From positions 496,001 to 560,000 of the forward strand of contig NZ_UTIQ01000001.1 in the NCBI RefSeq assembly GCF_900582625.1: 64,000 nt of DNA, given 5' to 3'. Both the position numbers and the translations under genes were made by a program. The number at the start of each line of letters is the position of its first letter. Positions within the stretch are counted from its first letter, which is position 1. Below, in pieces: positions 29,917 through 38,051 of the stretch. Source of the DNA: Pseudomonas viridiflava (GTDB lineage: Bacteria > Pseudomonadota > Gammaproteobacteria > Pseudomonadales > Pseudomonadaceae). The notes below the pieces were generated by a model. The model made no database searches. It saw only the letters and a list, made by a program, of their open reading frames with translations, and was not told where the DNA came from.

Positions 29917-29988
29917 TGTAGGAGCCAGCTTGCTGGCGAACCCTGAAAACCTCGCGCTTCCAGGTTCGCCAGCAAGCTGGCTCCTACA
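29917..29988. repeat. Perfect 26-bp inverted repeat (REP variant doublet)
   Basis: The left arm TGTAGGAGCCAGCTTGCTGG plus CGAACC and its exact reverse complement at 29963-29988 are separated by 20 bases. It starts with the same TGTAGGAGC as the other REPs but has a different palindromic core (CCAGCTTGCTGG). It sits between the end of the citrate transporter gene and the start of the TerC-family gene. Confidence 0.9.
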
Positions 29989-29994
29989 AAATGC

Positions 29995-31299
29995 CTAGCC
30001 GCCAAACACGGGGAAAATTCCCATCAGCAGCGCGGCGACAAGGATACACAGGCAAACCAGAACTGCCCATTTCAGGGTAAAGCGCTGATGGTCACCAAAC
30101 TCGATGCCGGCCAGGCCCACCAACAGATAGGTCGAAGGCACCAACGGACTGAGCAAATGCACCGGCTGGCCAACGATTGAAGCCCGGGCCATTTCCACGG
30201 CACTGATGCCGTAGTGGCTCGCGGCTTCGGCCAGCACCGGCAGAACGCCGTAGTAGAAGGCGTCGTTGGACATGAAAAACGTGAACGGCATGCTCACCAC
30301 GGCCGTGATCACAGCCAGATACGGGCCCATGGCGGTGGGAATAACGGCCAGCAAACTTTTCGACATGGCGTCGACCATGCCGGTTCCAGAAAGAATGCCG
30401 GTGAAAATACCCGCCGCAAAAATCAACCCAACCACCGCCAGCACGTTGGCCGAGTGGGCCGCCACGCGCTCTTTTTGCTGCTGCAGGCAGGGGTAGTTGA
30501 CGATCATGGCGATGCCGAACGCGAGCATAAACAGCACCGGCAGCGGCAGCAGGCCTTGAATCAGCGCGACCATCAAGGCCACGGTCAGCGCGGCGTTGAA
30601 CCACAGCAGTTTCGGCCGGCGTGCGTCGGGAAATTGCGACACGCTGATCTCGGCGCCGCCCACGGCTTCGCCCGGCAAATGCAGTTCACCCAAGCGCGCA
30701 CGCTCACGTTTGCCGTAGAAGTAGGCGATGGCCAGAATCGCCAGCACGCCAGCGGCCATGGCCGGAATCATCGGCACGAAAATATCCGAGGGGTCGACAT
30801 GCAACGCACTGGCGGCGCGGGCGGTGGGTCCGCCCCAGGGGGTCATGTTCATCACGCCGCCGGCCAGAATAATCAGCCCCGCCATGATCCGTGGACTCAT
30901 GCCCAGGCGCTGGTAAAGCGGCAGCATGGCGGCTACGCAGATCATGTAAGTGGTAGCGCCGTCGCCATCCATCGACACCACCAGCGCCAGCACGGCGGTG
31001 CCCACTGACACTTTCAGCGGGTCGCCTTTGACCAGTTTGAGAATCTTGCGCACGGCGGGGTCGAACAGGCCGGAATCGATCATCAGGGCGAAGTAGAGAA
31101 TGGCGAACATCAGCATCACGCCGGTGGGCGCGAGCTTGGTGATGCCTTCGAGCATCATCGGGCCGATCTGCCCGGCAAAGCCGCCAACCAGCGCGTAAAC
31201 AATCGGGATGATGATGAGGGCGATCAGCGCCGACAGGCGTTTGCTCATGATCAGGTACATGAACGTGATGACCATGGCGAAGCCAAGGAGGGTCAACAT
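29995..31299 (-). CDS. Citrate/metal-citrate:H+ symporter, CitMHS family
   Basis: A 434-residue transporter with about 11-12 membrane segments. Family marks include MDGDGATTYMICVAAMLPLY, GVMNMTPWGGPTARAASALH and the C-terminal VHLLSPLVPSTYLLVGLAGI. CitMHS proteins import citrate with protons, often as a Mg or Ca complex. The start MLTLLGFAMVITFMYLIM is hydrophobic at once, as usual in the family. No two-component regulator for citrate is next to it. The stop lies just right of a perfect 26-bp inverted repeat that may act as its terminator. Confidence 0.9.
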   Translation of the reverse strand: MLTLLGFAMVITFMYLIMSKRLSALIALIIIPIVYALVGGFAGQIGPMMLEGITKLAPTGVMLMFAILYFALMIDSGLFDPAVRKILKLVKGDPLKVSVGTAVLALVVSMDGDGATTYMICVAAMLPLYQRLGMSPRIMAGLIILAGGVMNMTPWGGPTARAASALHVDPSDIFVPMIPAMAAGVLAILAIAYFYGKRERARLGELHLPGEAVGGAEISVSQFPDARRPKLLWFNAALTVALMVALIQGLLPLPVLFMLAFGIAMIVNYPCLQQQKERVAAHSANVLAVVGLIFAAGIFTGILSGTGMVDAMSKSLLAVIPTAMGPYLAVITAVVSMPFTFFMSNDAFYYGVLPVLAEAASHYGISAVEMARASIVGQPVHLLSPLVPSTYLLVGLAGIEFGDHQRFTLKWAVLVCLCILVAALLMGIFPVFGG

Positions 31300-31541
31300 A
31301 GGAATTCTCCGTGCATTAGCGGGCGTGGTGGCGGGCGGCCGTCAGGGTGACGGGCTCAGCGACAGGCTCGAGGGGGACGGAGAACAGGTGCAGCAACAGC
31401 GCAGCGGGGCATGGCAATCACCAATTTTTATTGTTGGAAGTCTCGCCAGCACGCACACAGCGGCCGGCGGCCGGTCGAGTGCCGGCGGTGGTGGGATGCT
31501 AAGCGGCGAAACTTTCAGCCAGCTTTCAATGCGCAGCGGGC

Positions 31542-32447
31542 TTAACCGAGCAGGCTCAGGACCAACAGCAGGCTGACGGCAGCGAACAAGGTTTGCAGGG
31601 TGATGATGCCGGCCATGAGCTGGCTGTCGCCGCCCAGCTGGCGGGTGAGCACGTAGGAGGTCGGCGCGGTAGGCAGGGCGAAAAACAGGATCAGCACGCT
31701 GCTTGGCAACGGCGGCAGGCTCAAGGCGCGGGCCACGGCAAAGGCCAGCAGCGGCATCAGCAGCAAGCGAACCACACAGTTCCAGGCCAATGCCGAGGCC
31801 TCGCCGGCCAGCTCTTGCGGGCGCAAGGCCGCGCCGACGCAAAGCAAGCCAAGCGGCAAACTGGCGACCGCCAGCAGGTTGAGCAGACGGTCCGTGCCAC
31901 CGGGCAAGCCAATGCCCAACACGTTGACCAGCGCGCCAGCAGCGCAGGCGAGAATCAGCGGATTGCGCACAATCGGCAGCAGCAAGTTGCGCGCGCTAAC
32001 GCCCCGCTCCGCCGTCAGCGCCCAAACCGATAATAGGTTCACGGCCGGCACCATCATTGCCAGCATCAAGGCGGCAAGCGTCAGCCCTTCCTTGCCATAC
32101 AAGCTGCCCACGGCGGCGAGTCCCAGATAGGTGTTGAACCGCAGCACGCCCTGGCTGATGGCGCCGAATCGCGCGGCCGTCCACTTGCGCAAACGCTTGC
32201 ACAGCAGCAGCGCTGCCCACGCCACGCCCAAGCCCAGCAGCACGGCCAACGCCAGGCGCGGCAATGCCGGATCGGCCAGTGGCGCGGTGGCTAAATTGCT
32301 GAACAACAACGCCGGAAAAAGAACGAAGTAATTGAGACGTTCCGCCGTGGGCCAGAACTCGTCACCGGCAAAGCGCAGGCGACGCAGGGCGAAACCGGCG
32401 ATGATCAAGGCGAACAACGGCCACAAGGCCAACCACAACTGCAACAC
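31542..32447 (-). CDS. AEC family transporter (auxin efflux carrier type)
   Basis: A 301-residue membrane protein with about ten segments in two inverted halves. Typical stretches are LWPLFALIIAGFALRRL at the start, FVLFPALLFSNLAT, ALPTAPTSYVLTRQLGGDS and MAGIITLQTLFAAVSL at the end. AEC carriers move organic acids, for example malate or malonate; the substrate is unknown here. The GTG at 32447 is selected since it puts the first membrane segment at the N-terminus; a longer frame to 32531 adds a cysteine-rich leader without support. Divergent from the Gfa-type gene. Confidence 0.85.
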   Translation of the reverse strand: MLQLWLALWPLFALIIAGFALRRLRFAGDEFWPTAERLNYFVLFPALLFSNLATAPLADPALPRLALAVLLGLGVAWAALLLCKRLRKWTAARFGAISQGVLRFNTYLGLAAVGSLYGKEGLTLAALMLAMMVPAVNLLSVWALTAERGVSARNLLLPIVRNPLILACAAGALVNVLGIGLPGGTDRLLNLLAVASLPLGLLCVGAALRPQELAGEASALAWNCVVRLLLMPLLAFAVARALSLPPLPSSVLILFFALPTAPTSYVLTRQLGGDSQLMAGIITLQTLFAAVSLLLVLSLLG

Positions 32448-32546
32448 GACACACTCCCCGACTGGCTCGAGCCGGCATCTTGCGCAGCCCAGGCGCGAGG
32501 CGCAACACGAACCGGGCGGCGTGTCGGTCATTCAGGAGAGCCATCC

Positions 32547-32948
32547 ATGACGGACATCCACACCGGCGGCTGCCAATGCGGCGCGCTGCGCTACCGCTTC
32601 AACGCGCCATTCAACGACGTTGCCCACTGCCACTGCAGCATGTGCCGGCGCACCAGCGGCGCGGTGGTCACCACCTGGTTCACGGTGCCGCTGGAGCGCT
32701 TCGAATGGACTCAGGGCACGCCCCAAGGCTTCGTTTCTTCGCCCGGCTGTACCCGTTCGTTTTGCCCCACCTGCGGCGCACACCTGACGTTCCATACCGA
32801 GCACAGCCCGCAAACCATCGACATTACGGTCGGCACCCTCGACCACCCCGACCAGGCCAAACCTGATCGGCACATCTGGGTCACCACGCGTTTGCCGTGG
32901 CTGCATCTGGATGAACACTTGCCGTCGGAAGATGGCGAAAGCACCTGA
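32547..32948 (+). CDS. GFA/CENP-V family zinc protein
   Basis: A 133-residue protein of the glutathione-dependent formaldehyde-activating (GFA) fold. Zinc-binding cysteines are in GGCQCGALRY (Cys9, Cys11), HCHCSMCRR (Cys28, Cys30, Cys33) and CPTCG (Cys73, Cys76). Despite the family name, most members have no proven glutathione-formaldehyde activity. Good ribosome site AGGAG at 32534-32538. Convergent with the following Lnb-like gene, from which it is separated by only three bases. Confidence 0.88.
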   Translation: MTDIHTGGCQCGALRYRFNAPFNDVAHCHCSMCRRTSGAVVTTWFTVPLERFEWTQGTPQGFVSSPGCTRSFCPTCGAHLTFHTEHSPQTIDITVGTLDHPDQAKPDRHIWVTTRLPWLHLDEHLPSEDGEST

Positions 32949-32951
32949 GGC

Positions 32952-34925
32952 TTACGGCAGCACCAAACCGCCGGACGCTTTGTGCAGCGCGCGCAGGTGC
33001 TCGCTGAGCAGTTTCAGGTTGGCGTCTCCGGCATCCAGCGCGGCCAGGCGCTGGGGTTCGAGCAGGCTGCGCACTTGGCCGTCGAGGTCGTCGCTAAGCT
33101 GGCGAAGTTCTTTCTGGCGACTGTCGCTCTCGGCTTGCAGCGTCTGCCATTCGCTGGCCTGCGGCAGGCCGTAGCCACCGTCGAGCAGCTCCGCCGGGCG
33201 GCTTAGAAAGCCGCTATTGGCGAGGATTTTCTCCAGAGTTTTACCCGTTTCACCACTGCTGCCATCGGCCAGCGCCCGGCTGCTGAGGTAGCGGCGCTTG
33301 AGTTCGTCTTGCGCCAGCAAAAGTTGGCGGCGCTGCGCGGCCTGTTCGAGTAGCAGCATGGCGGCGCTGGCACGCAGGTCGGCTTTTTCAAACCAGCTGC
33401 GACGCTGCTCGGCGCTCAGGCTGATCCAGTCATCCACGGCGTGCTGCGGGATGGGCAGGCGCTCTTTGAGCACCTCGAACATGGCCTGATAGCGGTCGCG
33501 AAACGAGTCGAATCGGTAGCCGCGGCGCAGCGCTTCGCGGCGATCATCGAGCACGCTGAGGTCCGCCAGATTCCGCCCCGCCAGTACTTCCAGCAGGCCG
33601 TTGGGCATGATGTTGTCGAGGGTTTGCAGCTGCGCCTGATCGGTGCCGCTGCGCAGCAGTTTCAGGGTTTCCACGGCGCAGTTGTTGGACAGGAAGTAGT
33701 AGTTGCCGTCGTAACTCCAATGCTGCTCGGCGGCGCGTTCGACGAGCGCTTCGAGCTGCGGGCGATCGAGTTTGAGCGGCACCGACACCAGCCCGCGCAG
33801 CTCCACCTTGGTGTATTCCTCGATCACCTGGCTAAGCGGCAGCACAAACAGGCGCGAGGGGTACACGCCGGTGAGGCCGTCCCAGCTCGACAGCTGCAAG
33901 TCGCCGACAAAGGCGCGGTAGGACAAGACCAGGTGCTGGTCCATGTCCAGCCGGCAATCAGGCCCGCGCGGCCGGCCTGGGGCGCAAATCACCAGGCGCA
34001 ACATGCTATGACCCCAGCGGCTGGCCCACTCGTCGTTGGCCTCGGCGAGCAAATAATCGACTTCGTACACGCGCTCGGGATCGAGCTTGCCCAAGGGCTG
34101 GCGGGCAAAATCACGACCGGCATTTAGGTAGGCGAAGGTGCTCGGGCAAGGCTGGGCATTGGCCGGCGCCCAGCCGTCGAACTGCTCGCGGTAGTAGCGA
34201 TTGAGCGCTGGGCGGCGGCAGCCGTAGGCGGGGTCGAGGAGGAAATACTCCATGTTCACGGCGACGAATTCGCGCGGGTTGCTCAGCTCGTAGATGTCGG
34301 GGCTGCGCGCCACCTGGCCGTTATGCGCTTCACGCTCGCCACGTCGGCCGACGTATTGCGGCCAGCCGGCGAGGTCGAGCAGGCGCGGATCGTCGCTGAG
34401 GGTAAAGCGCCGCTCGGATTGGCCTCGGCAATCGTTCATTTGGCCAATCACGCCCTGGCTTTTGAGTTGGCGTTGGCAACGCAGAAGCAGCGTTTTTTCA
34501 ACCGGCGACCACAGCCGCGCACGGTCGTAAATATGAGTGAGCTCATGCAGCACCGTGGCGAGCAATTCCTGGCGCACCGTGCCGTGGGGGCGATTGGTTT
34601 GTTCGCGGGCGGCCGAGCCGTCAGTCAGCGCGGGCAACAGCCGTTGGTTGAGCACCAGCAGGGTCGCATTGCGGGCCTGACCGTAGGCGTTGCTTTGCAA
34701 CTCGTCGGTCCAGCGCACCTGCACCGACCGGTCGAGGCGCTGAACGAACGCCGGCGGTAGCGCTGCTATGGCCTCATCGAGCAGTGCCTGACTGGCCTGC
34801 TGCTGGTTCGCATCCAACCCGTCACGTTGCAGCTCAAGGCGCAGTTGCGCCTGTGCCAGGCTCGCGCCGCAGAGCAGCGCGGCGCCTAACAGCCAGGCGC
34901 CGCCTCGAACTAAAAGGCGCTTCAC
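32952..34925 (-). CDS. DUF4105 (Lnb-like) protein with zincin-like N-terminal region
   Basis: A 657-residue exported protein with a signal peptide (GAWLLGAALLCGASLAQAQ). Residues about 115-230 contain a zinc protease-like HELTH (His127, Glu128, His131) with acidic residues about 90 positions later. Residues about 285-450 match DUF4105, named Lnb in Gram-positive lipoprotein N-acylation, with WGHSMLRL (His306) and SNNCAVETLKLL (Cys416) as the likely catalytic pair. The C-terminal 200 residues are charged and helical. Its GTG start overlaps the DUF2388 stop by four bases, so they form an operon. The biochemical role in Pseudomonas is unknown. Confidence 0.8.
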   Translation of the reverse strand: MKRLLVRGGAWLLGAALLCGASLAQAQLRLELQRDGLDANQQQASQALLDEAIAALPPAFVQRLDRSVQVRWTDELQSNAYGQARNATLLVLNQRLLPALTDGSAAREQTNRPHGTVRQELLATVLHELTHIYDRARLWSPVEKTLLLRCQRQLKSQGVIGQMNDCRGQSERRFTLSDDPRLLDLAGWPQYVGRRGEREAHNGQVARSPDIYELSNPREFVAVNMEYFLLDPAYGCRRPALNRYYREQFDGWAPANAQPCPSTFAYLNAGRDFARQPLGKLDPERVYEVDYLLAEANDEWASRWGHSMLRLVICAPGRPRGPDCRLDMDQHLVLSYRAFVGDLQLSSWDGLTGVYPSRLFVLPLSQVIEEYTKVELRGLVSVPLKLDRPQLEALVERAAEQHWSYDGNYYFLSNNCAVETLKLLRSGTDQAQLQTLDNIMPNGLLEVLAGRNLADLSVLDDRREALRRGYRFDSFRDRYQAMFEVLKERLPIPQHAVDDWISLSAEQRRSWFEKADLRASAAMLLLEQAAQRRQLLLAQDELKRRYLSSRALADGSSGETGKTLEKILANSGFLSRPAELLDGGYGLPQASEWQTLQAESDSRQKELRQLSDDLDGQVRSLLEPQRLAALDAGDANLKLLSEHLRALHKASGGLVLP

Positions 34926-35242
34926 AGGGCAAGAATGGCCTCGGCCAGCGTCTGGTCGCTGGCAACGCGGGCTTCGGGAACGCGGTCGCGCAGGGTGGTG
35001 AACGCCGCTTCCAATTGGGCGCCACGAATGGAGCCTTCGCTGGCGACAAAGCTGGCAGCGTCATCACGAGCTTCGAGCACGACTTTGGAATCGCGCACGG
35101 AGGTGGTGGTGTCGGAGGTGAAATCGATAGTACGGCCGAAGGCGCGAACGATGATTTCGCTGGTTTCCACCAAGGTATGGGCCTGGGCGGCACCGGTGGC
35201 GAGCAGCAAAGCGAAAGCGGCGAGCGGAAGCGGACGGCGCAT
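34922..35242 (-). CDS. DUF2388 family periplasmic protein (copy 1)
   Basis: A 106-residue exported protein, signal peptide MRRPLPLAAFALLLATGAAQA. The mature part contains the DUF2388 pattern: TTSVRDSKVVLEARDDAASF followed by SEGSIRGAQLEAAF and an end of DQTLAEAILAL. Family members are small Pseudomonas envelope proteins of unknown function. It overlaps the Lnb-like gene by four bases (GTGA). A second, similar-length copy lies 190 bases upstream on the same strand. Confidence 0.85.
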   Translation of the reverse strand: MRRPLPLAAFALLLATGAAQAHTLVETSEIIVRAFGRTIDFTSDTTTSVRDSKVVLEARDDAASFVASEGSIRGAQLEAAFTTLRDRVPEARVASDQTLAEAILAL

Positions 35243-35355
35243 AGAGAAATCTCCGAAACAAATGCGGGAAAAATGACTTGATAGCGAGTGAAACACTTGG
35301 ACGAGTTTGGACAGAGCCAGTTCCAAGCCAATTGTGGCTATTTGATGGCGGTCGC

Positions 35356-35378
35356 AAAAACGCCCGCAACGGCGGGCG
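35356..35378 (-). terminator. Terminator after DUF2388 copy 2
   Basis: CGCCCGC, loop, GCGGGCG, with five T following on the minus strand. It separates the two DUF2388 genes into different transcripts or attenuates read-through. Confidence 0.75.
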
Positions 35379-35432
35379 CCAAGGCTAGCTGAAGGCGCGA
35401 CGTGGGGCCAGCGTCGCGCCGTGTCGGCAGGC

Positions 35433-35753
35433 TTACAAAACCAGGATGGACTGAGCCAGTTGCAAGTCGCTGCTGGCTTGCAATTGCGGCGCTTGCTGAC
35501 GGATATGCGCCAGAGCAGCTTCCAGGCGCGCGCCACGGAGATCACCGGCGGTGGCGACAAAGCTGGCAGCGTCTTCGCGGGCAGCGAGCACAATTTTGTC
35601 GTCGCCAAAGGAGGAGGAAAGATCCGACGTGACATCGGACGTGCCTTTAACGGCGCCGACCACGGCATCGGTGGTGTAGACAAAGCTGGTGGCCGAAGCG
35701 CTGGCGGCGGCGGTTAGCAGTGCGGCAGCGGTTAGCAGGCGCAGGGTGGTCAT
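35433..35753 (-). CDS. DUF2388 family periplasmic protein (copy 2)
   Basis: A 106-residue paralogue of the downstream copy with the same layout: signal peptide (MTTLRLLTAAALLTAAASASA), SDLSSSFGDDKIVLAAREDA, ASFVATAGDLRGARLEAALA and an end DLQLAQSILVL. The two proteins share the D-x-K-x-V-L-x-A-R-x-D-A-A-S-F-V-A core and the (I/L)RGA-x-LEAA motif. Ribosome site GGAG at 35759-35762. Followed by a hairpin terminator at 35356-35378. Confidence 0.85.
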   Translation of the reverse strand: MTTLRLLTAAALLTAAASASATSFVYTTDAVVGAVKGTSDVTSDLSSSFGDDKIVLAAREDAASFVATAGDLRGARLEAALAHIRQQAPQLQASSDLQLAQSILVL

Positions 35754-35933
35754 GGCGGTACTCCAAGTGAAGACGAAGGGTGATATCGAGAAACAGACTA
35801 GCGCAGCGGCGGCGCTTGGGTCGCACTTGGAGGGGTATGAATAAAGAAGGTTCGCACGCAAAAAATAAAAGGTTCGCGACCGTAGGTTGGGTTGAGCCTC
35901 TGGCGAAGCCCAACACAAGGCGAACCCTGGCGC

Positions 35934-36149
35934 TCACTCGCGCCAGAACGGTTTGCTCAACTCCACTTCCCGATCACACAAGCTGATGCCCGCATCCGCC
36001 AACTGGCGTTCATCCAACCGCGCCAACTGCCGGCGGGTATGGCCGTTGCGCAGCCACAGCGCAACGGCGCCGGCAACGCGTTTAACAAAAGGACGCCGTT
36101 GGGCAAGGGTGGGCAGAAGAGCGGCGGTTTGGCCGAGTGCGCGTTCCAT
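35934..36149 (-). CDS. DUF1127 family small protein (copy 1)
   Basis: A 71-residue protein with the DUF1127 signature near its end: TRRQLARLDERQLADAGISL, then SKPFWRE. Such proteins are short, arginine-rich and in other bacteria have been connected with phosphate/carbon metabolism, RNA turnover or stress. The ATG at 36149 is preceded by AAGGA (GAAGGAACGTGCC). A paralogue lies 265 bases upstream on the same strand and a third at 42857. Confidence 0.87.
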   Translation of the reverse strand: MERALGQTAALLPTLAQRRPFVKRVAGAVALWLRNGHTRRQLARLDERQLADAGISLCDREVELSKPFWRE

Positions 36150-36323
36150 GGCACGTTCCTTCTCGCTGTATCGCGAGTGCTGGGTATGGGGAAACATCGT
36201 CCCCCAGCGACATGTAACGCGGCAGTGACAGCAGGCAGAAATTGTACGGCTTCAGTTTACGTATTTTTCAAACTGTACCGCCCTTCCCACGCGCAGCTGT
36301 TTAAACGGCTTTTCTGGGCCAGA

Positions 36324-36366
36324 AACGACGAAGCCCGCCGGCAGTTTCCTGCGGCGGGCTTCGTTT
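36324..36366 (-). terminator. Terminator after DUF1127 copy 2
   Basis: GAAGCCCGCCG and CGGCGGGCTTC form an 11-bp stem with an 11-base loop, located 50 bases after the stop of the gene at 36415-36630. T-runs are weak on both sides (GTTT on the plus strand). Confidence 0.75.
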
Positions 36367-36414
36367 ATTCAATTCAGTGGCTGGTGCGAAAAATGCCTCA
36401 GCCAGTTACAACAC

Positions 36415-36630
36415 TTAACGCCAGAACGGCTTGCTCAGCTCGGCGAAGCGCTGGGCTTCACTGATACCGGCGTCTGCCAGCAGGCGTGGATCCAGGCGGG
36501 CCAACTGGTGGCGGCTGGACATGCGGCGTTGCCAGAGCAGCAGATTGGAGACGATGCGCAGTGGCAGAGCAGCTTGGGCTTTCGAACTTTTTTCGCTTAC
36601 GAACATGTCGGAACTGAGGGTACGTTCCAT
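36415..36630 (-). CDS. DUF1127 family small protein (copy 2)
   Basis: A 71-residue protein of the same family as the gene at 35934, with SRHQLARLDPRLLADAGISE and the same SKPFWR end. The N-terminal halves differ (MERTLSSDMFVSEKSSK here against MERALGQTAALLPTLAQRR). A strong ribosome site GGAAGGAAG precedes the ATG. About 740 bases upstream are gene-free, so the transcript may have a long leader. Confidence 0.87.
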   Translation of the reverse strand: MERTLSSDMFVSEKSSKAQAALPLRIVSNLLLWQRRMSSRHQLARLDPRLLADAGISEAQRFAELSKPFWR

Positions 36631-37313
36631 GGTTTGCTTCCTTCCGCTTATGGCGGGACTGGTTATTTAACTGAAGCGTATGTTGCGCCTCACACAGCTG
36701 ACCTTGTAGTCACAGTTCCCTCAAATTGTGCTGGTGGTGGGAAGTTTATACACAAACTGTTTTATCCATAACGGTGCAAACTGTATCGGTACGCCCACTT
36801 TTGAGGCGTTTTTACTCAAAAAATCCTGTCGAGTTCGCCAGGTTCTGCGAAGACGGCGGCTGTCGACCAGTACAGTTTTCAATTTCCTACAGGTGTTTTC
36901 TCTGTTGATGCGCAGGGAAAACAGATTTTTTCCGGTTTCGCGGCAACTGTTCAGGTGAGCCCGGCTAGCCACTATCTAATGTCAATTGCGCGAAACCCTA
37001 GAATTGCGCAATGCAACCGGCGAGAGAGCGAAAAATGCAGATTCCCATTGCTCAGGACCGCCTGCTCGCGCTACTTATCTCAACTGCACGCGCATCGCAC
37101 CAGGCCTGCGCAGATGATCGTTTTCCCTCAAATTGACAGGTCTCTGCGGTGCTTCGCGTAACAGTTTTAACAGCGCCCGCTCCTTTCATAGGCGTCGCGA
37201 GCTGAGAATTCAAAACGCCGTCGGTGCGGACTTGCACGCGGATCAGCAGGATCAGCCCAAGCGCTCCTATATAGATGTCACGCAGCCCATCCACATCCGG
37301 GTTATTCGGGCCA
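36631..37313. other. Long gene-free region upstream of DUF1127 copy 2
   Basis: Nearly 700 bases with no ORF that I would defend; the short frames seen have poor codon use. Base composition is lower in GC than the surroundings (for example 36720-36940). A small hairpin GGAAAACAGATTTTTTCC is at 36916-36933. No tRNA fold, repeat or insertion sequence was found. Regulatory RNA or long leader sequence are possible. Confidence 0.45.
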
Positions 37314-37338
37314 TAAAAAAACCCGCGGGGAGCGGGTT
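37314..37338 (-). terminator. Rho-independent terminator of the cupin gene
   Basis: AACCCGC, loop, GCGGGTT; read on the minus strand the stem is followed by seven T. It lies 34 bases past the stop of the cupin gene. Confidence 0.9.
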
Positions 37339-37371
37339 AAAAGTTCACGCAGGAAATCAGTCGAAGCGGTA

Positions 37372-37737
37372 TCAGCTCGCCGCTTGCTCGAAAATCACGT
37401 AGACCTTGCGGGTCGCCTCCAGCACTTCCCAGGTACCGGAGAAGCCAGCCGGGATAACAAAACGGTCGCCGGTGCGCAGGGTTTTGGCGTTGCCTTCGCC
37501 GTCACGCAACACAGACACGCCTTGCAGAATTTCGCAATATTCATGTTCGCTGTAATTCACCGTCCACTGCCCCACCGCGCCTTCCCAGATGCCGCTGGCA
37601 AACTGGCCGCACGGGCTGGCGTAGTGGTTGCGCACGCTTTGCTCGGGGTCGCCCTTGAGCACCTTTTCTGCGGCGGGGCGATAGTGCTCGGCGGGAGTGG
37701 TGGCAGTGGCGAAGTCGACGACGGCGGCAATATTCAT
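37372..37737 (-). CDS. Cupin domain protein (DUF861 / EutQ-like)
   Basis: A 121-residue single-domain cupin. The typical part is GIWEGAVGQWTVNYSEHEYC, EILQGVSVLRDGEGNAKTL and GDRFVIPAGFSGTWEVLE, a pattern of the DUF861 cupins, several of which sit by polyamine or amino acid catabolic genes. The start at 37737 (MNIAAVVDF) is preferred to the upstream extension to 37881. It is divergent from kauB, which suggests a shared control region and a link to polyamine or GABA use. Enzymatic role unknown. Confidence 0.82.
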   Translation of the reverse strand: MNIAAVVDFATATTPAEHYRPAAEKVLKGDPEQSVRNHYASPCGQFASGIWEGAVGQWTVNYSEHEYCEILQGVSVLRDGEGNAKTLRTGDRFVIPAGFSGTWEVLEATRKVYVIFEQAAS

Positions 37738-38051
37738 GGTCTGGTCCCAGTCCAAGCGCGTAAGTAAGTGTGTGTTTTTCTGCGCAGCCTTCGTGGCCAG
37801 CACAGCCGCTCGATGCCTTGAACGTCGAGACGACGACCCATGCAGCGGAGCGTCGCAGTCTATGTTTAATAAAACGAACATGACAAGGGTGTTTACTGCC
37901 CTCGTGTAAAAAATATTGGAAAGGCGCTGTGCTCTGGTTTAGTGTGGCCGGCACCGGCGAGCCGAGTAGGCTTGCAGAATTTTTGACAGGCGCGCGTGCA
38001 AGCAACGCCTGTTTCGTCTTGATAAAGCTCAACTAATAAGAGGACGCACAC
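37738..38051. promoter_or_regulatory. Cupin-kauB divergent control region
   Basis: About 310 bases. The stretch 37859-37921 is strikingly AT-rich and includes ATGTTTAATAAAACGAACAT, whose outer five bases are inversely repeated, and GTGTAAAAAATATTGG. This is the likely promoter and operator area. The kauB ribosome site AAGAGGA is at 38038-38044. Confidence 0.5.

Noticed and set aside
34922..35683. Longer minus-strand frame (253 aa) across both DUF2388 genes
   Set aside because: The two DUF2388 proteins each have their own signal peptide and start; the long frame merely reads copy 2 out of frame before entering copy 1.
36631..37313. tRNA or small ORF in the gene-free region
   Set aside because: No cloverleaf with a CCA-compatible acceptor stem or T-loop GTTCRA was found, and the short ORFs lack ribosome sites and normal codon use.
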